Source: Halobacillus fulvus (GTDB taxonomy: Bacteria > Bacillota > Bacilli > Bacillales > Halobacillaceae). Taken from it: a DNA stretch of 64,000 bases. The translations under genes and the position numbers were made by a program. Positions 33,425 through 42,188 of the stretch are shown here, one piece after another. The stretch is from contig SCFO01000001.1 of the NCBI GenBank assembly GCA_004078665.1, positions 26,377 to 90,376 on the forward strand, read 5' to 3'. Every line of letters starts with the position of its first letter. Within the stretch, counting starts at the first letter, position 1. Below the pieces are notes generated by a model. The model was not told where the DNA came from, ran no database searches, and saw only the letters and a list, made by a program, of their open reading frames with translations.

Positions 33425-34747
33425 TTACCTGCCCCAGCGTTGTTTCCAGTTGAGAAAAGGATAGATGGTGGCAACCAAAACGAAGGTTACAAAGCCCGGG
33501 GACCATCCGTCAGGTAGTGAGAAGTATAGGATACTCCCAAAAAAGATCATGATCATAGCCCACGGATTGATGCGTGAGGTTTTCACAATCAAGGAAAGGG
33601 ACTGGTGGTCCAACTGTCTTTTTTTAATGATCAAAAAGTCACTGACGATGACCGCAGAGATCGGGATGATGAAGCCACCGAGCAATGATATATAGGTTTC
33701 GGCTTCGTCAACGAGCGCTGGGAAACCACTAAGTGCCACGCCTAGGATTCCAAACAGACTGGCGCTTTGAATTCTTGTCAACTTAGGAAACGTGTTCAGT
33801 AAGCTGTATCCGCCTGTATAGGCATTACTGACATTGATCGAAATCATTGAAATCACGGCAGTCAACGTAATGATTCCGATTAGAACAGGTGAATTCGTCA
33901 ACTGGCTGGACGATACATACGGATTGAGACTCTGAAACAAATAAGCGGAAGAACATCCAATCACCGCTGTAAGGATAAACCCGATCCCATTCCCGATGAA
34001 GAGCCCCCAAAAACCGTGCTTAGGTGTCTTAGCGTAACGGGTCATGTCAGCTGAGGCACTCACACCAGATACATATTGGACAAAGGCCAGGCTTGAAAAA
34101 AAGAGGAAGGCTGGCCACGAGATCTCAATCGGCTCTTTAGAGAGCATAAGCCATGAATCGCCTGTGGCATTTGTAGTAAAGTAAAGATACAAAATCGTGA
34201 ACTCCCCTAGCAAGAGGAAGGGCAGGAAATAGGTCATGGTTTTTTTTACGGCATCAAAGCCGATGATTGCCAACACGACCATGATCAGCGATAAAGGAAT
34301 TGAAAACAGGAAAAAAGGAAAATCTGTGCCTGTTAATCGAAGAACAAGTTGTTGAATGACATATGTACCACCGATCGTTTGCACACTGAACCAGTAGAGA
34401 GAGGTCAAACTTCTGATGGGGGATGAGAGGTATTTCGTCCCTTCTACACCGAGAATTGACCGGATAGCATATTGAGCAGGAATCCCAAGTCTCGCTCCAG
34501 GAAGCGACAAAAAAGATACAAACATAAAACCGATAAGGGCACCGATCGTTGTCGCAATGACAGCTGCAAAAAAAGAAAGTCCGCCTTCGAGAACAGCGAG
34601 AGCAGGGACGAGGAAATTGCCTGCGTTCGCCGCAATGGCGATTTGAATAAACGCGAACCTGTACCACGGGGTCGTTTGTTTTTCTTTGGGAACCGCTTCT
34701 AAACCGAAAGTTTCCATCATATTTTTTCTAGAGGTTGCCGCCTTCAA
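33425..34747 (-). CDS. NCS1-family nucleobase permease (CodB/purine-cytosine type)
   Basis: 440-residue integral membrane transporter with about 12 hydrophobic helices. The N-terminal PWYRFAFIQIAIAANAGNFL segment and SVSGVSASADMTRYAK-like loop (YVSGVSASADMTRYAK) are typical of the purine-cytosine permease branch of NCS1. Substrate cannot be set: cytosine, purines, thiamin precursors or hydroxymethylpyrimidine are possible, and no catabolic gene is adjacent. The start is uncertain: the TTG at 34747 has AAAGGA 12 nt upstream, and the ATG at 34720 (MMETFGLEAV) is the alternative. No clear terminator is seen. Confidence 0.8.
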   Translation of the reverse strand: MKAATSRKNMMETFGLEAVPKEKQTTPWYRFAFIQIAIAANAGNFLVPALAVLEGGLSFFAAVIATTIGALIGFMFVSFLSLPGARLGIPAQYAIRSILGVEGTKYLSSPIRSLTSLYWFSVQTIGGTYVIQQLVLRLTGTDFPFFLFSIPLSLIMVVLAIIGFDAVKKTMTYFLPFLLLGEFTILYLYFTTNATGDSWLMLSKEPIEISWPAFLFFSSLAFVQYVSGVSASADMTRYAKTPKHGFWGLFIGNGIGFILTAVIGCSSAYLFQSLNPYVSSSQLTNSPVLIGIITLTAVISMISINVSNAYTGGYSLLNTFPKLTRIQSASLFGILGVALSGFPALVDEAETYISLLGGFIIPISAVIVSDFLIIKKRQLDHQSLSLIVKTSRINPWAMIMIFFGSILYFSLPDGWSPGFVTFVLVATIYPFLNWKQRWGR

Positions 34748-34835
34748 GGGGCTTCACGTCCTTTCTGCCGCATTCATTTTACAGAACAACGAGTTGTAAA
34801 TCAATTTAGCCGTACTACCAAGGAGGTCATATAGA

Positions 34836-35594
34836 ATGAGACATGCCATCATTACAGCAGGAACGAAAGGATTAGGAAGAAAAGTAACGGAACAATTTTT
34901 GAAAAAAGGAGTCTCTGTCACCGTTACGTATCGTCAGGATAAAGAAAAAGCGCTCAAGCTCCTGGATGAGTTTCCTGAGCAAAGAGATTCGATCTTATTA
35001 GTACAAGCGGATGTAACATCCGTCCAAGATATTCAAAATGTAGTAGAAAAGACAATTGATACATTTGGTCGTGTCGATTATTTAATCAACAATGCAGGGC
35101 CATATGTGTTTGAACGAAAGAAATTGATCGATTATTCTTCAGAGGAATGGGATGCCATGATCAGAGGGAATCTCGATGCGGTCTTCCATCTCATGAAACT
35201 TACGGTTCCCTATATGAGAAAGCAAGAATTTGGCAGGATCGTAAATTACGGATTTCAAGGAGCGGGTTCTGCTTCCGGATGGATTTATCGTTCGGCCTTC
35301 GCCGCCGCAAAAGTGGGACTGGTCTCTCTTACCAAAACGATTGCCTTTGAAGAGGCGGAGCACGGCATTACATCCAACATGGTTTGTCCAGGGAATATTA
35401 CCGGCGAATGGAAAGAATCGACGATTGTGAATGGAAGAAAAGAAAAGGACGAAGAAACACCGATCGGCCGCCCTGGGACAGGAGAAGATATCGCCCGGAC
35501 CATCGAATTTCTGTGCGACGAAGATTCAGATATGATTACGGGGACGATTTATGAGGTGACAGGCGGACTAGACGTGATCCACCGCCATTTGTAA
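34836..35594 (+). CDS. ytkK: SDR-fold protein YtkK-like lacking the catalytic tyrosine
   Basis: 252-residue short-chain dehydrogenase/reductase fold. The cofactor loop ITAGTKGLGRKV (residues 6-17) and the INNAG motif (about 84-88) are present. In the usual YxxxK active site the tyrosine is Phe155 (AFAAAKVGL, with Lys159 kept) and the catalytic serine position is Gly142, in an unusual YGFQGAGSASGW segment. Classical oxidoreductase activity is therefore doubtful. AAGGAGG precedes the ATG. In B. subtilis ytkK lies next to ytkL; here they are 6.6 kb apart. Confidence 0.82.
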   Translation: MRHAIITAGTKGLGRKVTEQFLKKGVSVTVTYRQDKEKALKLLDEFPEQRDSILLVQADVTSVQDIQNVVEKTIDTFGRVDYLINNAGPYVFERKKLIDYSSEEWDAMIRGNLDAVFHLMKLTVPYMRKQEFGRIVNYGFQGAGSASGWIYRSAFAAAKVGLVSLTKTIAFEEAEHGITSNMVCPGNITGEWKESTIVNGRKEKDEETPIGRPGTGEDIARTIEFLCDEDSDMITGTIYEVTGGLDVIHRHL

Positions 35595-35728
35595 GAAGTT
35601 ATTTACTACTGGTCACGTATTGTGCTCTTCAGAAAGGTTCACATCTCCACCTACATTAGAAAATTATGCTATATGAAAGCAGAAAGTGGGAATAGTATAA
35701 CTAGAATGGAACGGGAGGTTGAACCATC

Positions 35729-36844
35729 ATGAAAATTGGAGTGCCGAAAGAAATCAAAAATAATGAAAACCGTGTGGCGCTGACACCAGGTGGGGTGGTC
35801 AGTCTCACAAAAGCAGGACACGAAGTTTTTATGGAAACGAAAGCAGGAGAGGGATCGAGCTTTACGGATGAACAATACAAAGATGCCGGAGCTACGATTG
35901 TAGGCTCCGCAAAAGAGGCCTGGGAACAGGAAATGGTCATGAAGGTAAAGGAACCCCTCCCAGAGGAATATGACTATTTCTATGAAGGGCTTATCGTCTT
36001 TACGTACCTTCATTTAGCGGCTGAACCGGACCTGACAAAAGCGCTCGTCGATAAAAAAGTAGTCGCGATCGCTTATGAAACGGTTCAACTGGCTAATGGA
36101 TCCCTTCCGCTTCTCACCCCGATGAGTGAGGTAGCCGGCCGGATGGCTTCCCAAATCGGAGCGCAGTTTCTTGAAAAATCCCACGGCGGAAAAGGGATTC
36201 TTTTGGGAGGAATTCCTGGAGTACGTCGCGGGCGGGTCACCGTTATCGGAGGGGGAGTCGTCGGGACGAACGCTGCAAAAATCGCGATGGGACTTGGAGC
36301 GGATGTAACGATTATCGACTTAAATCCTGAACGACTTCGACAACTGGATGATATTTTCGGTTCAGATATCAATACGCTGATGTCCAGTCCGCTGAACATT
36401 CAGGAAGCCCTTGAAGAATCGGACCTTGTCATTGGAGCCGTTTTGATCCCAGGGGCAAAAGCTCCGAAGCTTGTGACGGAAGAAATGGTCCGTTCGATGA
36501 AGGATGGATCGGTCATTGTAGATGTCGCGATCGATCAGGGAGGAATTTTCGAAACGACAGACCGGATTACGACGCATGATGACCCAACATATGAGAAGCA
36601 TGGTGTTCTCCATTATGCGGTAGCCAACATGCCAGGAGCTGTTCCAAGGACATCAACGATCGGACTGACAAATGTCACCGTTCCTTATGCTCTTCAGTTG
36701 GCGAACAAAGGATATATGAAAGCTTTTCAAGACAATGAAGCCCTTTTGAAAGGTCTGAACACGATGAAAGGCTACGTCACCTATCAGGCTGTTGCTGAAG
36801 CGATGGGGCTTGAATATGCGGACCCTAAAGAATTTATTAAATAG
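35729..36844 (+). CDS. ald: Alanine dehydrogenase
   Basis: NAD-dependent oxidative deamination of L-alanine to pyruvate and ammonia (EC 1.4.1.1), important for alanine use and for sporulation in Bacillus. Signatures: [16 protein letters not shown] at the N-terminus, [13 protein letters not shown], and the NAD-binding [20 protein letters not shown] (about residues 170-190) followed by Asp in TIIDLN. 371 residues is typical. GGGAGGT precedes the ATG. It is monocistronic with a perfect palindromic terminator; I found no convincing promoter in the 134 bp upstream. Confidence 0.96.
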   Translation: MKIGVPKEIKNNENRVALTPGGVVSLTKAGHEVFMETKAGEGSSFTDEQYKDAGATIVGSAKEAWEQEMVMKVKEPLPEEYDYFYEGLIVFTYLHLAAEPDLTKALVDKKVVAIAYETVQLANGSLPLLTPMSEVAGRMASQIGAQFLEKSHGGKGILLGGIPGVRRGRVTVIGGGVVGTNAAKIAMGLGADVTIIDLNPERLRQLDDIFGSDINTLMSSPLNIQEALEESDLVIGAVLIPGAKAPKLVTEEMVRSMKDGSVIVDVAIDQGGIFETTDRITTHDDPTYEKHGVLHYAVANMPGAVPRTSTIGLTNVTVPYALQLANKGYMKAFQDNEALLKGLNTMKGYVTYQAVAEAMGLEYADPKEFIK

Positions 36845-36845
36845 A

Positions 36846-36882
36846 AAACAAGCAGGTGGGATCCCACCTGCTTGTTTTGTTT
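36846..36882 (+). terminator. Intrinsic terminator of ald
   Basis: AAAACAAGCAGGTGGG and CCCACCTGCTTGTTTT form a near-continuous 16-bp palindrome with AT at its centre, followed by GTTT. Confidence 0.88.
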
Positions 36883-36976
36883 ATCTTCATATTGAGATGT
36901 GCCTGAAAAGTAAAAGAAATCAGGGTGATAAATGATTATAAGCTAGTCCAGTATGACAGGATTGTGTTATCGAGTC

Positions 36977-37945
36977 TTAGGAAGCCTTTGTTACGTTATT
37001 CGCGTGATCGCGATTTTGTTTTTCTTTTGCTTTTCTGTAAATGGTCGCAATGATCGGACCTGAAATATTATGCCATACGCTGAAGATAGCACTTGGAACT
37101 GCAGCCAGAGGGTTGAAATGAGCCGCAGCAAGTGAAGCCCCGAGTCCGGAGTTTTGCATGCCGACCTCTATGGATACAGCTCTTTTCTTTGCAGGGTCCA
37201 TCCCGAATATCTTCCCTAATCCATAACCAACCAAGTACCCCAATCCATTGTGAAGCACAACAATTGCAAAGATCAAAGCGCCTGTTGCAGCAATCTGCTC
37301 CTGGTTGACGCTGACGACGGCGGAAACGATGGCGACAATGGCTACGACCGATACAAGCGGAAGGGCTTTGACCCCTGCTTCGATTTTATTTCCAAGTAGC
37401 GCTTTGACTCCTAAACCGAGCAGGATCGGAATCAATACTACGTTTACGATCGAAAGAAATAGACTTCCTGGTGAAACCGGCAGCCACTGGCTTGCAAACA
37501 GCAACACAAGTAATGGGGTGAAAATGGGTGCTAATAGAGTAGACACAGCGGTGATCGACACGGATAGTGCTGTATCCCCCTTGGATAAATACGTCATGAC
37601 ATTTGAAGCAGTGCCCCCAGGACAGCAGCCGACAAGGATCACACCGACAGCGACCTCAGGTGATACGGGGAAAATCGTCACAAGCAAGAATGCAAGAAGG
37701 GGCATAATTGTGAACTGGGCCATTACCCCGACAGCTACGTCTTTCGGCCGTTTAAATACTTCTTGAAAATCACTGCGCGACAACGTCAATCCCATTCCAA
37801 ACATTATGATCCCGAGTAACGGAATGATATACGGGGCAATCCATGTGAATCCGGACGGTATAAAGAATGATAAGACCGCAAAAAGTAAAACCCAAATGGC
37901 GAATGTGCTCCCTACAAATTGACTTAAACGCTCTAATCCTTTCAT
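36977..37945 (-). CDS. Bile acid:sodium symporter (BASS) family transporter
   Basis: 322-residue membrane protein with nine or ten helices. The Na+-site motifs VGCCPGGTASNVMTY and SIEVGMQNSGLGASLAA mark the BASS fold. Bacterial members import organic anions such as keto acids or pantoate with Na+; the substrate here is unknown. The gene is preceded by AGGGAGG on the minus strand. A Na+-coupled carrier beside alanine dehydrogenase suits a saline habitat, but a functional link is only conjecture. Confidence 0.87.
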   Translation of the reverse strand: MKGLERLSQFVGSTFAIWVLLFAVLSFFIPSGFTWIAPYIIPLLGIIMFGMGLTLSRSDFQEVFKRPKDVAVGVMAQFTIMPLLAFLLVTIFPVSPEVAVGVILVGCCPGGTASNVMTYLSKGDTALSVSITAVSTLLAPIFTPLLVLLFASQWLPVSPGSLFLSIVNVVLIPILLGLGVKALLGNKIEAGVKALPLVSVVAIVAIVSAVVSVNQEQIAATGALIFAIVVLHNGLGYLVGYGLGKIFGMDPAKKRAVSIEVGMQNSGLGASLAAAHFNPLAAVPSAIFSVWHNISGPIIATIYRKAKEKQNRDHANNVTKAS

Positions 37946-38113
37946 GATGTAAACCTCCCTATTTATTGAATACTATCGTCGATTATACTCGGATTTCAGA
38001 ATATTCCTAGAGCTTATAAAGGGAAAAAAAGGAGAAAAACTAACAAGTTTCGACGCTAATTAGAAACGGATGGTCGTTCTTTTTGATATAATGAGAAAAA
38101 ATCTAAAAAAAAT

Positions 38114-38140
38114 TGAAACCTGTTACATGGGTAAGACGTA
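38114..38140 (+). promoter_or_regulatory. ECF (sigma-W-like) promoter of the pspA operon
   Basis: TGAAAC (38114-38119), 17-nt spacer, CGTA (38137-38140), against the consensus TGAAAC-N16-CGTA. B. subtilis pspA-ydjGHI is transcribed by sigma-W, so the match fits the gene content. A separate TATAAT at 38087-38092 lacks a good -35. Confidence 0.65.
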
Positions 38141-38182
38141 CATACAGGTACACAGGGTCAAAGTTGAAGGAGAGGTGAGCAC

Positions 38183-38692
38183 TTGGGATTCTTTTCAAGA
38201 TTATTTTCAAATAAAAAAGAAACACCTGAGGTGAAAGAGCGAAACGCACTGAACATCCAAGTTGGTGACATCGTCACTTACGATCTTGTGGATTATGAAG
38301 TGGTAGGAAAGATCACCTATCGTGATGGTTCCTATGAATGGTTTGGCTATCAATTGTTAGAAGGTAGTAGAACAAAATGGTTGTCCGCTGAAATGGACGA
38401 TGAACTTGAACTGGGGATTTATGAGACGGTCAAACTGCCAGTCTCCATGCCCTATCCTGATCAGCTTGAATACGAAGGGAAAACCTTCCATAAAGATGAA
38501 GAAGGAGAAGCTCGAGTCACAGGTGAAGGAAGAAGTACAAACATCAACGGGCGTACGACCCGTTATGCTGGCTACGTTTCAGACGACGAAGAAGAATATT
38601 TGAGTCTCGAGTCATGGGGCAGCGAAGTGGAAGCAAGTATCGGGTATGATATTGAGCCGTTTGAAATCAAAATCCTTGCTGGTTCTCAATAA
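38183..38692 (+). CDS. DUF4178-domain protein
   Basis: 169-residue soluble acidic protein. A short basic N-terminus (MGFFSRLFSNKKE) is followed by a beta-rich DUF4178 domain (IQVGDIVTYDLVDYEVVGKI, YEWFGYQLLEG, ARVTGEGRSTNINGR). Its function is not known; the family occurs repeatedly beside pspA and DUF350 genes. The start is a TTG with GAAGGAGAGG about 8 nt upstream; a nearby GTG is out of frame. It is the first gene of the ECF-controlled operon, 18 nt ahead of pspA. The amphipathic N-terminus resembles that of PspA (MFKFFKRVK). Confidence 0.8.
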   Translation: MGFFSRLFSNKKETPEVKERNALNIQVGDIVTYDLVDYEVVGKITYRDGSYEWFGYQLLEGSRTKWLSAEMDDELELGIYETVKLPVSMPYPDQLEYEGKTFHKDEEGEARVTGEGRSTNINGRTTRYAGYVSDDEEEYLSLESWGSEVEASIGYDIEPFEIKILAGSQ

Positions 38693-38710
38693 TAAAGGAG
38701 GAAAACAAAT

Positions 38711-39379
38711 ATGTTCAAATTTTTTAAACGTGTAAAAACAGTAGTAGGTTCGGAATTGAACTCTATGTTAGACAAAGCAGAAGATCCGGTGAAAATGCTC
38801 GATCAATTTATGCGAGATATGGAAAACGATATTCGTGAAGCAGAAGCGGCAGTTGCCAAGCAGATTGCCAATGAGAAAATGCTGAAAAGAAAATACGATG
38901 ATTCTCAAGCACTTGTCGACAAACGAATGAAGCAGGCTGAAAAAGCGATTGAGGCCGGAGATGAAGACTTGGCTCGCCGTGCTCTTGAAGATAAAAAGAA
39001 TCATCAGGAACAAGCAGATTCTTTCAAGGAATCCTACGACCGTGCCAAGCAGGATTCAGCTCAGCTGAGACAAAAGCTGGATGAAATGAAAAAAGAATAT
39101 CAAGAGATGAAGCTGAAGAAAGATTCCTTGAAGGCTCGTGCCGAATCTGCAAAAACACGGACGAAGATGAACCGTACGATGTCCAATATTGGCGGAGACG
39201 AGTCTCGTCAGGGCTTCGATAGAATGGAAGAAAAAGTTCTCCGTTATGAAGCAGAAGCAGAAACAAGTGAAGATATGTCTACAGAAAGCCGCTCTTTAGA
39301 TGACGAATTTGATGCATTGGAAGACAACGGTGTAGATGATGAATTGGCAGAATTGAAGCGTAAAATGAACAAAGAGTAA
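38711..39379 (+). CDS. pspA: Phage shock protein A / IM30 family protein
   Basis: ESCRT-III-like membrane-remodelling protein that polymerises on damaged or stressed membranes. 222 residues, mostly a long coiled coil, with an amphipathic N-terminal helix (MFKFFKRVKTVVGSEL), the family segment LDKAEDPVKMLDQFMRDM and acidic C-terminus. AAAGGAGG lies about 10 nt before the ATG. It is the second gene of the operon, and a strong hairpin just after it (39392-39428) probably lets PspA be made in excess over the downstream membrane proteins. Confidence 0.93.
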   Translation: MFKFFKRVKTVVGSELNSMLDKAEDPVKMLDQFMRDMENDIREAEAAVAKQIANEKMLKRKYDDSQALVDKRMKQAEKAIEAGDEDLARRALEDKKNHQEQADSFKESYDRAKQDSAQLRQKLDEMKKEYQEMKLKKDSLKARAESAKTRTKMNRTMSNIGGDESRQGFDRMEEKVLRYEAEAETSEDMSTESRSLDDEFDALEDNGVDDELAELKRKMNKE

Positions 39380-39391
39380 ATGAGTGCTACT

Positions 39392-39428
39392 TTCGTGCCT
39401 AACCTGTGTTAGGCACGAATACTTTTTT
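39392..39428 (+). terminator. Internal terminator after pspA
   Basis: TTCGTGCCTAAC and GTTAGGCACGAA, a perfect 12-bp stem with a 4-nt loop, then TACTTTTTT. I see no new promoter before the next gene, so partial readthrough is implied. Confidence 0.85.
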
Positions 39429-39448
39429 CAAGAAAGGAGGACCCACCT

Positions 39449-40117
39449 ATGAAAAACTTCACCGGACTTTTTGTTGTCGGTATTATTGCCATTGTATTGT
39501 TATTCAACGTTTTTGCCGGCGGTGAAGGATCAAGAGGCGTCTCCGGTTCTTATATTGAGGATACATACAACGAATTACCGAGCGAACCGAGCCGCTCTGA
39601 AATCATTGACACCATCGAGAGTTCGAGTGCGAATAATATAGAACAGCTCGTACAGGAAGCCTTTCCGCTTCTCGATACGGTAAGGACAGAGCAGGGAATT
39701 TCAAGGATTTACATTACAAAAGAACTGAATCTTCCGGAAGTCGCGAACTATTTATCTGCTCAAATACAACCGGAAGAAATTAGTTCACGGCAGGACCGTA
39801 AGCAGGTTCTTGTGTACCCGGATCATTTCGTAATTCTTCAAGAAAGCATTGATGAACCAGGTCTGATTACGATTGAACTTGCCAATGACGAATTCGTCCG
39901 AAGAAATTATTCGCCTGGATTCTTCCAAGGGATGCTGGCCTATTCCTTGCTAAACCGTGCGCTCGGCTCAAGTGACTGGTCATCAAGAAGAAGTGCCCAG
40001 TGCCAGCAAACAGGTGACTGCTATTCGGGCTATGGAATGTACGGTGGATATAATGGTACTTCTGGAACATTCAGAGGTTCTTCTACAAGAGGTGGAGGAC
40101 CAGGAACAGGAAAATAG
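39449..40117 (+). CDS. DUF4247-domain membrane-anchored protein
   Basis: 222 residues. One N-terminal hydrophobic helix (FTGLFVVGIIAIVLLFNVFA, residues 4-23) is followed by an extracytoplasmic DUF4247 domain with a central alpha/beta region (SRIYITKELNLPEVANYL, KQVLVYPDHFVILQE) and a Gly/Ser/Tyr-rich C-terminus containing a CQQTGDC cysteine pair and a GGGPG end. Function unknown. AAAGGAGG precedes the ATG. It lies between pspA and a DUF350 gene, an arrangement repeated in other Firmicutes. Confidence 0.82.
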   Translation: MKNFTGLFVVGIIAIVLLFNVFAGGEGSRGVSGSYIEDTYNELPSEPSRSEIIDTIESSSANNIEQLVQEAFPLLDTVRTEQGISRIYITKELNLPEVANYLSAQIQPEEISSRQDRKQVLVYPDHFVILQESIDEPGLITIELANDEFVRRNYSPGFFQGMLAYSLLNRALGSSDWSSRRSAQCQQTGDCYSGYGMYGGYNGTSGTFRGSSTRGGGPGTGK

Positions 40118-40132
40118 AGGAGGCGTATTAAT

Positions 40133-40528
40133 ATGGGACCATTTTTAGCTACAGTAGGGTATTTTGCCATTGCTATTGTTGTAGTCTTAATCGGGCTTGT
40201 TATATTTGAATTTTTGACAAAACAGTACAAAGACTGGGAAGAAGTAGAAAGAGGAAATCAGGCGGTCGCCATGTCGATTTCGGGGAAGATCATTGGAATT
40301 TGTATCGTTCTATCATTTGCAATCTATCACAGCTTTACGATATGGGATACGGTCATCTGGGGTGCATTCGGTGTCGTCCTGCAGATGGTAGCCTACATTT
40401 TATTTGAATTGTTTACGCGGAAATTCTCCGTCGAGACGAAATTAAAAGAAAATAATACAGCTGTAGGGATTATATCTATGGGTGTATCGATTGGCTTAGC
40501 GTTTGTTATCGGATCTTCGATTACATAA
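40133..40528 (+). CDS. DUF350 (YjfL-like) integral membrane protein
   Basis: 131-residue protein with four predicted helices (about residues 4-26, 46-66, 70-92 and 106-128), the usual two-repeat DUF350 layout; the repeats each carry GNQAVAMSISGKIIGI- and NNTAVGIISMGVSIGL-like segments. Function unknown; the family is linked to PspA-type envelope stress loci. GAGGAGG lies 9 nt before the ATG, 15 nt after the DUF4247 stop. A strong hairpin follows. Confidence 0.85.
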   Translation: MGPFLATVGYFAIAIVVVLIGLVIFEFLTKQYKDWEEVERGNQAVAMSISGKIIGICIVLSFAIYHSFTIWDTVIWGAFGVVLQMVAYILFELFTRKFSVETKLKENNTAVGIISMGVSIGLAFVIGSSIT

Positions 40529-40540
40529 GCTGATAAACAG

Positions 40541-40575
40541 AAAGCCGCTATGTAATCAAACATAGTGGCTTTTTC
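40541..40575 (+). terminator. Internal terminator after the DUF350 gene
   Basis: AAAGCCGCTATGT pairs with ACATAGTGGCTTT (one wobble), then TTTTC. Only about 30 nt separate it from the next start, with no evident promoter. Confidence 0.82.
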
Positions 40576-40607
40576 ATTAGAAAACTTGGATACAGGAGTG
40601 AACGGAT

Positions 40608-42158
40608 TTGGAAGCAAGCGGCAGAAGAAAGACACATATGATTTACTGGGCATCAGGTATTGTTTCCATTTGCGGAATCATTTTTGAAGTGCTGTTCGGT
40701 GCTCTTGGCTCTTATATTCTAGGAGATGGAGTGAAACAATACACGCTTACAATCAGCCTGTTTTTGACCGGCATGGGCATTGGAGCGAGCATCAGTGAAC
40801 GAGTCATGAAAAACCTCATCATTACGTTTATCTGGATTGAATTCATGGTAGCTTTATTGGGTGGTTTTTCAAGCTTCATGATGTTTGGAATGACGGCTTT
40901 TGCCCCGTCTGGATCGGATGCATTGTTCCTTTATTTGATTACGTTTACGATCGGTGCATTGACAGGTCTTGAATTGCCGATTTTGATCCGGAAAGCGAAC
41001 GAAATCGGTGAACAGCTGAACCGGAGTACAGCAAGAGTCCTTTTCTCTGACTATGCCGGCGGACTGATTGGCGGATTGCTATTTGCTTTCTATTTAAGAC
41101 CGCAAATGGGTATGGTGAAAAGCGCCTTTTTTGTTGGGTGCATTAATCTGGCGGTCGCTCTAACGGTCCTTTACTTATTTAGGAACGAAATCAAGAAGTT
41201 TGCGCTCCATCTCAGCGCAGGGATCGTCATCAGTATTTTGCTAATCGCCGGACTGTTTTTTGGTGAAGAGCTCGCCTTTTCATTCGAACAAAAACTGTAT
41301 AAGGATCCGATCATCCATATGGAAGAGAGCGCCTATCAGAAAATCGTTCTGACAAAGGAACAGGGGGATACCCGGCTGTTTTTAAACGGCTCTCTGCAGT
41401 TCAGCTCCACCGATGAATACCGTTATCATGAAACGCTTGTCCATCCGCCTATGGCCATGGCGGACGAGCATCAAAATGTTCTTGTGTTAGGGGGAGGAGA
41501 TGGGGTTGCAGTCAAAGAGCTGTTGAAATACGAAGAGATCGAAAACATTACGCTGGTCGACTTGGATCCAGCGGTCACAGAGCTTGCAAGAACGAATTAT
41601 CATCTTCTTCAACTTAATAAGGATAGTCTCGATGATGAGCGTGTGGACGTTTTGAACGAGGACGCTTTTCAATTTTTAGAAGACTCTCAGCAATTTTATG
41701 ATGTCATCATCGTCGATCTGCCGGACCCCAACAATGAAAGCTTAAATAAACTCTACACAAGGGAGTTTTATTCGTTAATTCGGAATCATTTATCACCTGG
41801 AGGAGCGGTCATGATACAGGGAACCTCTCCGGTGTTCGCAACGGAAGTGTATTGGACGATTGATCATACTGTACAGTCGACGGGGTTGTACACAGAAAAT
41901 TTCAAAGTTGATATTCCGAGTTTTGGGAGCTGGGGGTTTGTCATGGCAAGCCGTGAACCCATCGATGTAGAAACAATCCGGTTGCCTGAATATACGAATT
42001 ATTTAACAGATGAACTGCTCAGGACAATGACAGTGTTTGGGAAAGATGAAGACGGGGAAATTACTACAAGTGATGGGGAGGAAGTGCCCTTAAAACCAAA
42101 TACTTTAGTCGATCCGCACTTAATTCAAAAATATGAAAAAGCGTGGCAGCACTATTAA
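40608..42158 (+). CDS. Membrane-embedded polyamine aminopropyltransferase (spermidine synthase-like)
   Basis: 516-residue two-part protein. Residues 1 to about 215 contain six or seven hydrophobic helices (HMIYWASGIVSICGIIFEVL onward). The C-terminal part is a SpeE-type aminopropyltransferase domain with VLGGGDGVAVKEL (about residue 295), TLVDLDPAV, the YHETLVHPPM substrate segment and the catalytic-loop DLPDPNNES, so the decarboxy-SAM/polyamine pocket looks complete. The reaction on a membrane-associated acceptor is unknown. The start is a TTG with CAGGAGTG upstream; an ATG ten codons in is an alternative. It is the fifth gene of the pspA operon. Confidence 0.85.
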   Translation: MEASGRRKTHMIYWASGIVSICGIIFEVLFGALGSYILGDGVKQYTLTISLFLTGMGIGASISERVMKNLIITFIWIEFMVALLGGFSSFMMFGMTAFAPSGSDALFLYLITFTIGALTGLELPILIRKANEIGEQLNRSTARVLFSDYAGGLIGGLLFAFYLRPQMGMVKSAFFVGCINLAVALTVLYLFRNEIKKFALHLSAGIVISILLIAGLFFGEELAFSFEQKLYKDPIIHMEESAYQKIVLTKEQGDTRLFLNGSLQFSSTDEYRYHETLVHPPMAMADEHQNVLVLGGGDGVAVKELLKYEEIENITLVDLDPAVTELARTNYHLLQLNKDSLDDERVDVLNEDAFQFLEDSQQFYDVIIVDLPDPNNESLNKLYTREFYSLIRNHLSPGGAVMIQGTSPVFATEVYWTIDHTVQSTGLYTENFKVDIPSFGSWGFVMASREPIDVETIRLPEYTNYLTDELLRTMTVFGKDEDGEITTSDGEEVPLKPNTLVDPHLIQKYEKAWQHY

Positions 42159-42188
42159 GTGCAAGACCAAATCAAAGGAGTGGGAAAT

